NCBI GenBank assembly: GCA_001899765.1 | Contig: MKWM01000043.1 | Location: 1 to 44,125 of the forward strand | Direction: 5' to 3' | Source of the DNA: Thiobacillus sp. 63-78 | GTDB taxonomy: Bacteria > Pseudomonadota > Gammaproteobacteria > Burkholderiales > Thiobacillaceae | Length of the DNA stretch: 44,125 nucleotides | Part shown: positions 33,117 to 42,030 of the stretch, piece by piece | Numbering within the stretch: the first letter of the stretch is position 1 | How the letters are laid out: each line of letters opens with the position of its first letter | Position numbers and translations under genes: made by a program | The notes under the pieces: generated by a model | What the model was told of the DNA's origin: nothing | Databases searched by the model: none | The model's input: only the letters and a program-made list of their open reading frames with translations

Positions 33117-33278
33117 CGTTGGGCATATGCACATGGCTGGTACACCACGGCCCGCCATGGCAATTTGCAGGATGCTTGCAGAATGCAATACCCGCAGCGT
33201 TCAGCCCTGCATTAAAAATGCTTTTCTTTCAAGGTGATGGAGCATGCATTGATATGGCACGCCTCGTGCAAGAGGGTT

Positions 33279-33296
33279 GATCGGTATCGACCGATC
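33279..33296 (+). repeat. Palindrome in the soxA leader
   Basis: GATCGGT-ATCG-ACCGATC, 7-bp arms with a 4-nt centre, ends 22 nt before the soxA start codon. It could be a repressor site or an mRNA hairpin next to the ribosome site. No T-run follows. Confidence 0.5.
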
Positions 33297-33318
33297 GAAC
33301 CATACAGAGGAGACTTCA

Positions 33319-34134
33319 ATGAAACGTAACCTGACGGTTAAGGGGTTGACCGCCCTCACGCTTGCACTCGCAGCGCCCGTTGCGATGGGTGAGGTCAGCG
33401 TGGAGGAATACCGCGCCATGCTCGCCGACAAGGATGCCAACCCGGGCTTTCTGGTGATCGACCAGGGTGAGGCGCTTTACAAGACCAAGCGCGGCCCCAA
33501 GAACGCCAGCCTGGAAAAATGCGACTTCGGCCTGGGCCCCGGCAAGCTGAAGGGTGCCTATGCCCAACTGCCCCGCTACTTCAAGGACACCAAGCGGGTG
33601 CAGGACATCGAATCGCGACTGTTGACCTGCATGACGACCCTGCAGGGCTTCGACGAGGCGGAGATCAAGAAGAAGCTCTACGCCGACCAGCGCTACAACG
33701 AGTCCAACACCGAACTCGAGATGCTCGCCGCCTACGTGGCCTATCAGAGCAACGGCATGAAGATCGCCCCGCCGCTCAAGCATCCGGCCGAGAAGGAGGC
33801 GCAGAAGGTCGGCGAAGCCTACTTCTGGAACCGCCACGGTCCGATGGATTTCTCCTGCGCGACCTGCCACGCCGAGGACGGCAAGCGCGTGCGCCTGCAG
33901 GGCCTGGTGAACGTGTACAACAAGAAGGACATCCAGGCGACGATGAGCACCTGGCCGACCTACCGGGTCTCGCACGGCGTCGTGCGCAACATGCAGCACC
34001 GCATGTGGGACTGCCACTGGCAGATGCGCACGCCCGACATCGACTACGGTTCGCCGGCGACGGTCGCGCTGATTTCCTTCCTCACCCACCAGGCCAAGGG
34101 CGGCACGTATGACCTGCCCGGCATGAAGCGTTAA
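33319..34134 (+). CDS. soxA: SoxA, c-type cytochrome of the thiosulfate-oxidising Sox system
   Basis: A 271-residue periplasmic cytochrome, the catalytic half of SoxAX, which attaches thiosulfate to SoxYZ. A signal peptide (cut near Gly24) is followed by two heme-I-derived cysteines at 68 and 104 without a CxxCH, so the N-terminal heme has been lost. The only heme motif is CATCH at 180-184. The active-site cysteine Cys232 lies in MWDCHWQMR, the expected context for the persulfide heme ligand. The start at 33319 follows AGAGGAG; a longer in-frame reading has no ribosome site. This is the monoheme SoxA type. Confidence 0.95.
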   Translation: MKRNLTVKGLTALTLALAAPVAMGEVSVEEYRAMLADKDANPGFLVIDQGEALYKTKRGPKNASLEKCDFGLGPGKLKGAYAQLPRYFKDTKRVQDIESRLLTCMTTLQGFDEAEIKKKLYADQRYNESNTELEMLAAYVAYQSNGMKIAPPLKHPAEKEAQKVGEAYFWNRHGPMDFSCATCHAEDGKRVRLQGLVNVYNKKDIQATMSTWPTYRVSHGVVRNMQHRMWDCHWQMRTPDIDYGSPATVALISFLTHQAKGGTYDLPGMKR

Positions 34135-34148
34135 CCGGAGGCTCCGAC

Positions 34149-34781
34149 ATGAAGAACCATACCCTGATTCTCTCCGCGCTTCTGGCAGGCGCATTCGGCA
34201 GCGTCCATGCCGCCGAAGACCTGAGCGCCAAGGTCGACAAGCTCGTCGCCAGCAGCTTCAAGCCGGGCGAAGGCCAGGACATGTCGCGCCTGGTGCAGGA
34301 CGACACCCAGAAGCTCTGCTCCAAGACCCGCAACAACCCCTCCGCCAAGGACGCGGACGCCATCAACAAGCGCGAACGCGCCACCATCAAGTACCCCGAC
34401 GGCAACAAGCTGATGGGCGACTGGAAGAACGGCGAAAAGCTGGTGAAAGGCGGCTTCGGCATGCGCATCGGCGCAATCGAACCCGACAAGGCCGACAAGC
34501 AGAAAGGCGGCAACGGCGGCAACTGCTATGCCTGCCATGCGCTCGATCCCAAGGAGGTCGCAGCCGGCAACATCGGCCCCAGCCTGACGGGCTACGGCGC
34601 ACTGCGCGGTGCGAGCGACGACATCGTGACCTACACCTACGACAAGCTCTACAACGCGCAGGCGACGGTGGCGTGTTCCAGCATGCCGCGGATGGGGCAT
34701 AACGGCATCCTGACGCCAGCGCAGGTAGCGGACATCACGGCCTACCTGGTCTCGCCCGAATCGCCTCTGAACCAAAAGTAA
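34149..34781 (+). CDS. soxX: SoxX, c-type cytochrome subunit of SoxAX
   Basis: A 210-residue exported cytochrome with signal peptide (cut near Ala22) and one heme site, CYACH at 126-130. The distal Met is probably in SSMPRMGHNG. The region before the heme is long (about 100 residues), as in the larger SoxX subtype. Cys57 and the Cys of VACSSM may form a disulfide. It lies 14 nt after soxA and is followed by a hairpin. Confidence 0.93.
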   Translation: MKNHTLILSALLAGAFGSVHAAEDLSAKVDKLVASSFKPGEGQDMSRLVQDDTQKLCSKTRNNPSAKDADAINKRERATIKYPDGNKLMGDWKNGEKLVKGGFGMRIGAIEPDKADKQKGGNGGNCYACHALDPKEVAAGNIGPSLTGYGALRGASDDIVTYTYDKLYNAQATVACSSMPRMGHNGILTPAQVADITAYLVSPESPLNQK

Positions 34782-34793
34782 GACACACCATCC

Positions 34794-34826
34794 AACGGGC
34801 ACAGTCCGCTTGGACTGCGGCCCGTT
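34794..34826 (+). repeat. Stem-loop between soxX and soxY
   Basis: An interrupted inverted repeat with arms AACGGGC-A-CAGTCC and GGACTG-CG-GCCCGTT around a GCTT loop. No T-run follows, so it is more likely an mRNA-processing or partial-attenuation structure that sets the SoxAX to SoxYZ ratio than a terminator. Confidence 0.65.
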
Positions 34827-34848
34827 CCATATTCGAGGATCCACATTC

Positions 34849-35316
34849 ATGAACGCACTGCGTAGAAACGTATTGAAAGGCGCCGCTGGCGCGGGCGCCG
34901 TGGCCGTGGCCGTGGCCGCCGGCCTGCTGAAGCCCACCCAGGCGATGGCCGCCTGGAACAAGTCTGCCTTCGAGGCCAAGAACGTCGGCGACGCGATGAA
35001 GGGCCTCGGCGCCTCCAGCCCGGCCGACAGCAAGGACATCATCATCAAGGCTCCGGACATCGCCGAGAACGGCGCCGTGGTGCCGGTGGAAGTCACCAGC
35101 GGTATCGCCGGGACCACCAGCATCGCCATCATCGCCGAGAAGAACGGCACCCCCCTGATCGGCAACTACAACCTGTCCGGCGGCACCCAGGGCTTCATTT
35201 CCACCCGCATCAAGATGGGCCAGACCTCGCTGGTCCGTGCAGTGGTCAATGCAGGCGGCAAGTCCTACACCTCCGCCAAGGAAGTGAAAGTCACCATCGG
35301 CGGCTGCGGCGGCTGA
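34849..35316 (+). CDS. soxY: SoxY, thiosulfate carrier subunit
   Basis: A 155-residue carrier protein. The N-terminus has a twin-arginine signal (RRNVLKG) and a hydrophobic stretch to about residue 33, so SoxYZ is exported by Tat. The C-terminus ends in GGCGG, the swinging arm whose cysteine (Cys153) covalently carries the sulfur substrate. The start at 34849 follows GAGGA; a start 39 nt upstream in the hairpin is unlikely. SoxZ follows after 51 nt. Confidence 0.96.
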   Translation: MNALRRNVLKGAAGAGAVAVAVAAGLLKPTQAMAAWNKSAFEAKNVGDAMKGLGASSPADSKDIIIKAPDIAENGAVVPVEVTSGIAGTTSIAIIAEKNGTPLIGNYNLSGGTQGFISTRIKMGQTSLVRAVVNAGGKSYTSAKEVKVTIGGCGG

Positions 35317-35367
35317 TCAACCCGCCCGCGCCCCCTCACCCCATCATATTCAGGAAAGGAAAGCCAA

Positions 35368-35682
35368 ATGGCTGAACCCATGCGTATCCGTGCCACCATG
35401 GCAGGCGACGTCGCCGACGTCAAAGTGCTGATGAACCACCCGATGGAAACCGGTCTGCGCAAAGACGCCAAGACCGGCCAACTGGTGCCCGCCCACTTCA
35501 TCCAGGAAGTGACCGCCACCATCAACGGCGCCACCGTGCTGGCAGCCGAAATCGGCGGCGGCGTGTCCAAGAACCCCTACCTGGGCTTCAAGGTCAAGGG
35601 CCCCAAGGCTGGCGACAAGGTCGTCGTCAACTGGACCGATAACAAGGGCGACAAGAACAGCGCCGAAGCGACCATCGGCTGA
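35368..35682 (+). CDS. soxZ: SoxZ, SoxY partner subunit
   Basis: A 104-residue SoxZ, without signal peptide, which folds with SoxY and is co-exported. Family landmarks are MRIRA, the VKVLMNHPMETG segment and the FKVKGPKAGD near the C-terminus. The ribosome site is AGGAAAGGA. It is the last sox gene, with a terminator 120 nt behind it. soxB and soxCD are not present in the window. Confidence 0.96.
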   Translation: MAEPMRIRATMAGDVADVKVLMNHPMETGLRKDAKTGQLVPAHFIQEVTATINGATVLAAEIGGGVSKNPYLGFKVKGPKAGDKVVVNWTDNKGDKNSAEATIG

Positions 35683-35803
35683 GCCGCGAACCGGCAGCAT
35701 CACGAGGGTGATCGCCCTGCGCCACGACGAGTCCGGCCATCTCCTCGCGATGCATTCTTCTCCTCCCCCACTCGGTTTTCGCATGTGCCGGTGGGAACCT
35801 GAT

Positions 35804-35832
35804 GCCGTCCCTGTTGGGGCGGCTTTTTTTTT
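35804..35832 (+). terminator. Rho-independent terminator of the sox operon
   Basis: Stem GCCGTCCC / GGGGCGGC (one T-G wobble) with loop TGTT at 35804-35823, followed by nine T. It separates soxAXYZ from the following PBP-kinase-activator operon. Confidence 0.9.
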
Positions 35833-35977
35833 GCGGATGGCCATCCGGGTCGCCCCTGCGATGCCCGATCAACGCGCACATTGGTATGATCCAAAACCGG
35901 CAGCACCTGCGCACAACGCGACAACTGAGTCCGCCCGACATGCATCCGAACCTACATCGGGGTAACCGGCCCTGAGC

Positions 35978-36796
35978 ATGGAACGCCGCCACTTCCTGGC
36001 CACCCTGGCACTGACTCCGTTTGCGGCGAGGGCCGCGCCGCGCCCTGCCGTCTTTGTCGTTCACCCCTACGACACCCCCAGCCGGCTGTATGCACGTTAC
36101 CGGCCGCTGACCCTCTACCTCGGCGGAGTGCTGGGACGGCCTATGCGGCTGGTCATCGCACAGACCTACGACGAGCAGATCGAGATGATCGCGAGCGGCC
36201 GTGCCGACTATGCCTATCTCGGTCCCACCCCCTACGTCCGGGCGCGCAATCGCGCCGCGGTGGAAATCCTGGCCGGCGAATCCGAAGGCGGTCAGGCGTT
36301 CTATCAGAGCGCGCTGGTCGTACGCGCCGACAGCCGCATCGGGCAGGTCGCCGATCTGGTTGGCACACGCGTTGCGCTCGGTGCGGAGATCTCGATGTCG
36401 AGCGCCGTGGCGCCCAAGCAGATGCTCGCCCAGGCGGGCATCCGGCGCGCCGACCTCGCCAACGTCGTGCATCTCGACCGTCATGAGCGCGTTGCGCTGG
36501 CGGTGCTGCATGGCGATTTCGACGCCGGCGGGCTGCGGCTGGACATTGCCAGGACTTATCTGCCGCGCGGTCTGCGCATTCTGGCCACCTCGCAGCCGCT
36601 GCCCCCGCACGTCATCGCAGCCTCGCCCAGGGTGGCCCCCGAAGAGGCGAAGCGCGTGCGCCTGGCGCTGCTTCACCCCGACGCCAGTGGCCGCGACGCC
36701 CTCGCGGCACTGGGGCCGGCCGTCGCATTTGTCGAGGTCGAGGACGCGCACTATGCCGTCGTGCGGCGCATGGAACGCGCCCTGGAGAACTGGTGA
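35978..36796 (+). CDS. Periplasmic PhnD-like oxyanion-binding protein (AioX-like sensor)
   Basis: A 272-residue PhnD/phosphonate-type periplasmic binding protein. Residues about 1-20 (MERRHFLATLALTPFAARA) are a Tat-like signal. Family segments YAYLGPTPYVRAR and FDAGGLRL are clear. No ABC permease or ATPase gene follows. Instead a histidine kinase and a sigma-54 activator overlap it, the same organisation as AioX-AioS-AioR, where AioX binds arsenite. The mature protein has no cysteine at all, although AioX uses one for arsenite, so the ligand may be another oxyanion such as phosphate, sulfite or thiosulfate. The stop overlaps the kinase GTG (GTGA). Confidence 0.82.
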   Translation: MERRHFLATLALTPFAARAAPRPAVFVVHPYDTPSRLYARYRPLTLYLGGVLGRPMRLVIAQTYDEQIEMIASGRADYAYLGPTPYVRARNRAAVEILAGESEGGQAFYQSALVVRADSRIGQVADLVGTRVALGAEISMSSAVAPKQMLAQAGIRRADLANVVHLDRHERVALAVLHGDFDAGGLRLDIARTYLPRGLRILATSQPLPPHVIAASPRVAPEEAKRVRLALLHPDASGRDALAALGPAVAFVEVEDAHYAVVRRMERALENW

Positions 36797-38139
36797 AAAG
36801 GCGCTCGCTCGCGTTCAGGCTCACGGTCATCCTGGCCGTGGCCTGGTTCGCGTTGTTTCTGGTGCTGGGGGTGGTCATCTGGCAATCCACCCAGCGCCTG
36901 ATCCAGGAAGCGCAGGCCGACAAGGCCCGCGCGCTCGCCACGCAACTTGCCACGATCTCGCTCGATGCGGTGCTGCTGCGCGACTACGGCACGCTGGAAC
37001 GCTATCTGTCCGACCTGTCGGGCGCGGTGGCCTACGCGGAAATCCGTCGCGCTGACGGCCAGGTGCTGGGCCAGACCGGGCAGCACTTGCCCGGGGTCGA
37101 GTTGCTGCGGGTGCCCATGCGTGCCGCCGGCGAACAGATCGGCGAAGTGCTGGCGCAGTACGACCCCCAGCCTGCACGCCGTGCTGCCTGGCAGCTGGCG
37201 GGATTGATGGCACTGGCGCTGACCGTGTTTTCCGGGCTGACGTTCTGGGCCCTGCGCAGGCTGCTGCTGGGTCGCCTGGTGGCGCCGGTGGTGGCACTGA
37301 TCGAGCAGGCCGATCCTGAGCGCATCGTGATGCCGATGGCGGCTGACGCGCCAACCGAAGTGGCCGATCTGGCCGCCGCCATCGGCGGCCTGCGGGAACG
37401 AATCGGCCGCCATATCGCCGAAGCCGAGGAAGCCGCGCACGCCCGCAACGAAGCCCTGCGCAGATTGTGTTCCGAGCAACGCCTGGCTGCGGTTGGCCAG
37501 CTCGCCGGCGAGGTCGCGCACGAGCTCAATACCCCCCTGTCGAACATCCTGGGCTACGCGCAGAGCGCGCTGCCTGGCGCGGCCGACGCCGAGCAGCGCG
37601 ATGCACTGATGACGATCGAGGCGCAGGCGCGGCGGGCGGGACAGATCGTGCGCGACATGCTCACGGCCGCCCGCGCGCCGGCCCCGAGCCTGCAGGTCAT
37701 CGATCTGGAGGCGATCTGCGCCGCCTTCGTGCGGCTGGTCACGCCGCTCGCGCGCAAGCAGGGTGCCGTGATCAGCCTGGAGTCAACGGGCCCCGTCCCG
37801 GTGCGCGGCGACGCCTCACGCGTCGAGCAGATCCTGTTCAACCTGGTGTTCAATGCGGTGCAAGCCGGTGCGAGCGAGATTCGCCTGACCCCCGCGGCGA
37901 CTGGCGCCCCTGAGGTCGTCGTCGGAGACAACGGCCCCGGCCTGCCCGAGACGGTGCGTACCCGGCTGTTCGAGCCCTTCGTCACCACCAAGCCCGCGGG
38001 TCAGGGCACCGGGCTGGGGCTCGCCATCAGCCAGCGCCTGGCGCGCGAGATGGGGGCCGAACTCGAATGGGTCGAGTCCGATGCCGGCGCCCGTTTCCGC
38101 CTCGCTTTCCCACCGCTCGCCGAGGAATCCAAGTCATGA
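36793..38139 (+). CDS. Sensor histidine kinase (AioS-like)
   Basis: A 448-residue membrane histidine kinase. TM1 (about 10-30) and TM2 (about 132-155) flank a periplasmic loop of some 100 residues, then HAMP. The HisKA motif GEVAHELNTPLSN gives phospho-His243. The ATPase domain has the N box (FNLVFNAVQAG), G1 DNGPGLP, F box LFEPFVTTK and G2 GTGLGLAIS, all intact. The loop could interact with the preceding binding protein, as AioX does with AioS. It starts with GTG inside the stop of the binding-protein gene and its stop overlaps the next ATG (ATGA). Confidence 0.9.
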   Translation: MKRRSLAFRLTVILAVAWFALFLVLGVVIWQSTQRLIQEAQADKARALATQLATISLDAVLLRDYGTLERYLSDLSGAVAYAEIRRADGQVLGQTGQHLPGVELLRVPMRAAGEQIGEVLAQYDPQPARRAAWQLAGLMALALTVFSGLTFWALRRLLLGRLVAPVVALIEQADPERIVMPMAADAPTEVADLAAAIGGLRERIGRHIAEAEEAAHARNEALRRLCSEQRLAAVGQLAGEVAHELNTPLSNILGYAQSALPGAADAEQRDALMTIEAQARRAGQIVRDMLTAARAPAPSLQVIDLEAICAAFVRLVTPLARKQGAVISLESTGPVPVRGDASRVEQILFNLVFNAVQAGASEIRLTPAATGAPEVVVGDNGPGLPETVRTRLFEPFVTTKPAGQGTGLGLAISQRLAREMGAELEWVESDAGARFRLAFPPLAEESKS

Positions 38140-39479
38140 CGTTCAACCTTCTCATCGCCGAGGACGATGTCGCCCAGGCCAAGCTGCTGGCCAGGCTGGC
38201 GACCGAGGCCGGCTTCGACACCGCTCTCCTGCACGATGGTGTCGCAGCGCTGAACGAGCTGCGCGCGAATCCGCCGGACGCCCTGTTCACCGACCTGCGT
38301 CTGCCGGGTGCCGACGGGCTCGCCCTGATCGCCGCCGCCCGCGAAATGGACGCGACCATGCCGGTGATCCTGGCGACCGGCTTTGCCACCGCGCACAACA
38401 CCGTCGAGGCCTTCCATCTCGGGGTGACCGACGTCCTGCTGAAGCCGCTGGAACTCGACACGGTGCGGCTCACGCTCAAGCGCCTGCACGCGAGCCTGGC
38501 GCAGCGTCGCCGCATCGACCAGCTCGCCGCCCAGGTCGCGGTGCACGCTTCCCCGCCGCTGATGGACAGCCGCGCCCCGGCCATGAAGCAATGCCTGCAA
38601 CTGGCCGCGCAGGTCGCCGCCACCGAGCTTCCCGTGCTGCTGGAAGGCGAAACCGGTTCCGGCAAGGGCGTGCTGGCGGCGCACATCCATGGCTTGTCAG
38701 GGCGGCGCGACGGCCCTTTCCTTACGCTCAATTGCGGCGCCCTGCCACCCAGTCTGCTGGAGTCGGAGTTGTTCGGCTTCGAGAAGGGCGCATTCTCGGG
38801 CGCCAACGCGCGCAAGCCCGGCCTGCTTGAACTTGCGCATGGCGGTACCCTGTTCCTCGACGAGATCAACAGCACCAGCCTGGATGCCCAGACCCGCCTG
38901 CTGCAGTTCATCCAAGACCGGCGGCTGATGCGGCTGGGCGGCGTCAAGGCGATCCACGTCGACGTGCGCCTGATCCTGGCAGCCAACCGGCCGCTGAGGG
39001 ACGAGGTGAGCGCCGGCCGCTTCCGTCAGGACCTTTACTTCCGCGTCCAGGTATTCCCGATTCCAGTGCCGCCCTTGCGCAGCCGGCGGGAGGACATTCC
39101 AAGCCTCGTAGAGTACTTCCTGGCTCGCCATGGCCGCGCACTCAATCCCCATGTCCATGGCATCGCACTGAATGCGCTTGAACGCCTGCTGAAATATGAC
39201 TGGCCGGGCAATGTACGTGAGCTTGAGGGCGCGATTCAGCGCAGCTTGGTTCTGGCGTCGGGCGACACCATCACGTTGTCCGACCTGCCCGCAGACATGC
39301 GCCCCGCCCCGGGACTTAATGCAATTCCCTGGCCAGGGGACGCGACGCTACAAGAGGTGGAGGCATTCTGGATACGTCAGGCTCTCGAGCGCTGTGGTGG
39401 CAACCGCACCCAGGCGGCGCGGCAACTGGGCATCGATCCGTCCACCCTGTGGCGCAAGCTCAAGGAACAGGACGTTTGA
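38136..39479 (+). CDS. Sigma-54-dependent response regulator (AioR-like)
   Basis: A 447-residue NtrC-family activator. Receiver: acidic pair EDD at 9-11, phospho-acceptor Asp53 (FTDLRLPG), Lys103 (LLKPL). AAA+ domain: Walker A GETGSGKG (171-178), the sigma-54 loop GAFSGA (218-223) with Ser in place of the usual Thr of GAFTGA, Walker B GGTLFLDEIN. C-terminal Fis-type helix-turn-helix: GGNRTQAARQLGIDPSTLWRKL. It is the last gene of the three-gene operon. A likely target is the sigma-54-like element before soxA; I found no good element before aioB. Confidence 0.92.
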   Translation: MTFNLLIAEDDVAQAKLLARLATEAGFDTALLHDGVAALNELRANPPDALFTDLRLPGADGLALIAAAREMDATMPVILATGFATAHNTVEAFHLGVTDVLLKPLELDTVRLTLKRLHASLAQRRRIDQLAAQVAVHASPPLMDSRAPAMKQCLQLAAQVAATELPVLLEGETGSGKGVLAAHIHGLSGRRDGPFLTLNCGALPPSLLESELFGFEKGAFSGANARKPGLLELAHGGTLFLDEINSTSLDAQTRLLQFIQDRRLMRLGGVKAIHVDVRLILAANRPLRDEVSAGRFRQDLYFRVQVFPIPVPPLRSRREDIPSLVEYFLARHGRALNPHVHGIALNALERLLKYDWPGNVRELEGAIQRSLVLASGDTITLSDLPADMRPAPGLNAIPWPGDATLQEVEAFWIRQALERCGGNRTQAARQLGIDPSTLWRKLKEQDV

Positions 39480-39570
39480 ACATCCCCTGGCTCCAATGTA
39501 TTGCCGTGCTCAAGTCAACTGCTCACCGTCCGGGCATATCCCGAAAGAGCCTTTGCCGAGCCGGGCCCTG

Positions 39571-39592
39571 GCTGCCACGAGGCAGCGGTTTT
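39571..39592 (+). terminator. Weak terminator-like hairpin after the sigma-54 activator gene
   Basis: A 6-bp stem, GCTGCC / GGCAGC, with loop ACGA is followed by GG and TTTT. It lies 91 nt behind the stop. Short and with a small T-run, so only a candidate. Confidence 0.45.
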
Positions 39593-39687
39593 CGCGCTGC
39601 AGCGTTTCCTTCCAGCCCGCGGCCATGGCCCCCTTTAGCAACCATGATCCGCGCGTGATCCTGCTTCTTCCCTGATACGCGCTTGCC

Positions 39688-40539
39688 TCAGCGCAACAGC
39701 AGCAAGGGAATCTTCGACTGGCGGATCAGCTTCGTGGTGGTGCTGCCGACCAGGAACTCGCGGATCTTGGAATGACCGTAGGCGCCCATCACGATGAGAT
39801 CGATCTGGTGCTCGGTTCGGTAGGCACACAGCACCTCCTCGACCTGGCCGGAGCGAATGCTGGCGTTCACCGCGAAGCCGGCTCTTTCGAGTGATGCGCG
39901 CGCCCAGTCCAGCTGCTCGCGCGCCTCGGACTTGTCGGCGCCGACCATGACCACGTGGCAAGGCAAACCGCGGAATAGCGGGCTGGCCGCGACCATCTCG
40001 ACCGCCTTGCGCGTGGTGGCGCTGCCGTCGAAGGCGACTAGGATGCGCTGCGGCTCGCTGTAGTCGGACGGAACCACCAGGATGGGCCGGTGCAGGGTGC
40101 GTACCACGTTTTCCAGGTGGCTGCCGATGTGCTCGCCGGCACTGTCGCCGTGTTCGCCTTGGCGTCCCATCACCAGCAGGCGGATGTCGTGTTCAAACTC
40201 GATCAGGGTGTCGACCAGTTCGCCGTGGCGCTGGCGGCTAGTCGGATTGGACACGCCGTCGGCGATGGCGCGTGCCTTGGCGGCTTCGAGCATGAGCCGG
40301 CCCTGCTCCAGCGCCACGCGGCTGCGCTTCTCGTCGAGTTCGGCCAGTTCCTGCAGCAGGTGTTCGCGGCTGCCGAGCCCGATGTTGCCGCTGAGATCGG
40401 CGGGGATCGGGTATTCCGATTTGCCGAGCACGTGCAGGAAGTTCAGCGGAGCGTCCATCCGCCGGCTCGCCCATGCAGCGTAGTCGCAGACTGCGGGTGT
40501 GATGCTGGAGCCGTCGATGCAGGCGATGACGTGTGCCAT
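39688..40539 (-). CDS. Tandem universal stress protein
   Basis: A 283-residue protein with two UspA domains (about 1-145 and 148-283). The second has a complete ATP-binding signature, G-x2-G-x9-GST (GAYGHSKIREFLVGST). The first has a near match with ten residues in the spacer. It is the second gene after the SulP transporter, 12 nt apart, on the minus strand. USP genes are often linked to transporters; role unknown. It converges with the activator operon. Confidence 0.92.
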   Translation of the reverse strand: MAHVIACIDGSSITPAVCDYAAWASRRMDAPLNFLHVLGKSEYPIPADLSGNIGLGSREHLLQELAELDEKRSRVALEQGRLMLEAAKARAIADGVSNPTSRQRHGELVDTLIEFEHDIRLLVMGRQGEHGDSAGEHIGSHLENVVRTLHRPILVVPSDYSEPQRILVAFDGSATTRKAVEMVAASPLFRGLPCHVVMVGADKSEAREQLDWARASLERAGFAVNASIRSGQVEEVLCAYRTEHQIDLIVMGAYGHSKIREFLVGSTTTKLIRQSKIPLLLLR

Positions 40540-40551
40540 GGTGTTGTCTCC

Positions 40552-42030
40552 TTAATGACCCATCAGATTATCGACGGCACCCGGCTTGTCGTGGACTGCG
40601 AAGCGGTCGACGATGGTGGCGCTGGCTTCGTTGAGTCCGATGACCTCGACCACGGTTCCTTCGCGGCGGAACTTCAGCACCACCTTGTCGAGCGCGCTGA
40701 CCGAGGTGATGTCCCAGAAATGCGCCTGGCACAGATCGATCACCACCTTGTCGACTGCTTCCCTGAAGTCGAAGAAGTCGACGAACTTGTCGGCCGAGGC
40801 GAAGAACACCTGACCGACCACGGTGTAGGTCCGGGTGAGACCGTCCTCGCTCAGGGTCGAGCTGACGTACTTGTACTGCGCCACCTTGTTGGCGAAGAAC
40901 ATCGCCGCCAGCAGCACGCCGACGAAGACGCCGATGGCAAGGTTGTGGGTGGCGACGACGACGACGACGGTCGCGACCATCACGATGCTGGTGCTGGCCG
41001 GGTGCTTCTTCAGGTTGGCGAGCGAGGCCCAGCTGAAGGTGCCGATCGACACCATGATCATCACCGCGACCAGCGCCGCCATCGGGATCTGGGCGACCCA
41101 GTCACCGAGGAATACGACCATCAACAGCAGGAATACACCGGCCGCGAGCGTGGACAGCCGGGTACGGCCGCCGGATTTCACGTTGATCACCGACTGGCCG
41201 ATCATCGCGCAGCCGGCCATGCCACCGATCATGCCGGAGGCGATGTTGGCGACGCCCTGGCCCTTGCACTCGCGGTTCTTGTCGCTGGTCGTATCGGTGA
41301 GGTCGTCGATGATGGTGGCGGTCATCATCGATTCCAGGAGGCCGACCACGGCGAGCGACACCGAATACGGGAAGATGATCGCCAGCGTCTCGAAGTTGAG
41401 CGGCACTTCGGGCCAGAGGAAGATCGGCAGCGTGTCCGGCAGCTCGCCCATGTCGCCGACGGTGCGGATATCCAGGTTCAGGAACATCGCCAGCGCGGTC
41501 AGCACGACGATGGTCACCAGCGGCGAGGGAATCGACTTGGCGACATAGGGGAACAGGTAAATGATCGCCAGGCCGCCGGCAGTCATGGCGTAGACATGCC
41601 AGGTCACGTTAGTCAGCTCGGGCAGCTGCGCCATGAAGATCAGGATCGCCAGCGCGTTGACGAAGCCGGTGACCACCGAGCGCGAGACGAAGCGCATCAG
41701 CGAACCGAGCTTGAGATAGCCCATGGCGATTTGCAGCACGCCGGTCAGCAGGGTCGCGGCCAGCAGGTATTGCAGGCCGTGATCCTTCACCAGCGTCACC
41801 ATCAGCACTGCCATCGCGGCGGTGGCGGCGGAAATCATGCCGGGTCGGCCGCCGACGAAGGCGGTCACGACGGCGATGCAGAACGAGGCATAGAGGCCGA
41901 CCTTGGGATCGACCCCGGCGATGACCGAAAAAGCGATCGCCTCGGGGATCAGGGCCAGCGCCACCACGGTTCCTGCCAGGACGTCCCCGCGAATATTGGA
42001 GAACCAGTTTTGTTGAATGGAGTTGATCAT
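40552..42030 (-). CDS. SulP-family anion transporter with STAS domain
   Basis: A 492-residue SulP/SLC26 transporter. About 12 membrane segments lie between residues 15 and 385, including the conserved [14 protein letters not shown] and [17 protein letters not shown]-terminal STAS domain follows (about 400-485). SulP members carry sulfate, bicarbonate (BicA) or other anions; the short STAS and overall length fit the BicA-like branch, which would suit an autotroph, but substrate cannot be fixed by eye. The start at 42030 (MINSIQQ) follows GGAAG; an upstream extension is not supported. Confidence 0.9.
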   Translation of the reverse strand: MINSIQQNWFSNIRGDVLAGTVVALALIPEAIAFSVIAGVDPKVGLYASFCIAVVTAFVGGRPGMISAATAAMAVLMVTLVKDHGLQYLLAATLLTGVLQIAMGYLKLGSLMRFVSRSVVTGFVNALAILIFMAQLPELTNVTWHVYAMTAGGLAIIYLFPYVAKSIPSPLVTIVVLTALAMFLNLDIRTVGDMGELPDTLPIFLWPEVPLNFETLAIIFPYSVSLAVVGLLESMMTATIIDDLTDTTSDKNRECKGQGVANIASGMIGGMAGCAMIGQSVINVKSGGRTRLSTLAAGVFLLLMVVFLGDWVAQIPMAALVAVMIMVSIGTFSWASLANLKKHPASTSIVMVATVVVVVATHNLAIGVFVGVLLAAMFFANKVAQYKYVSSTLSEDGLTRTYTVVGQVFFASADKFVDFFDFREAVDKVVIDLCQAHFWDITSVSALDKVVLKFRREGTVVEVIGLNEASATIVDRFAVHDKPGAVDNLMGH

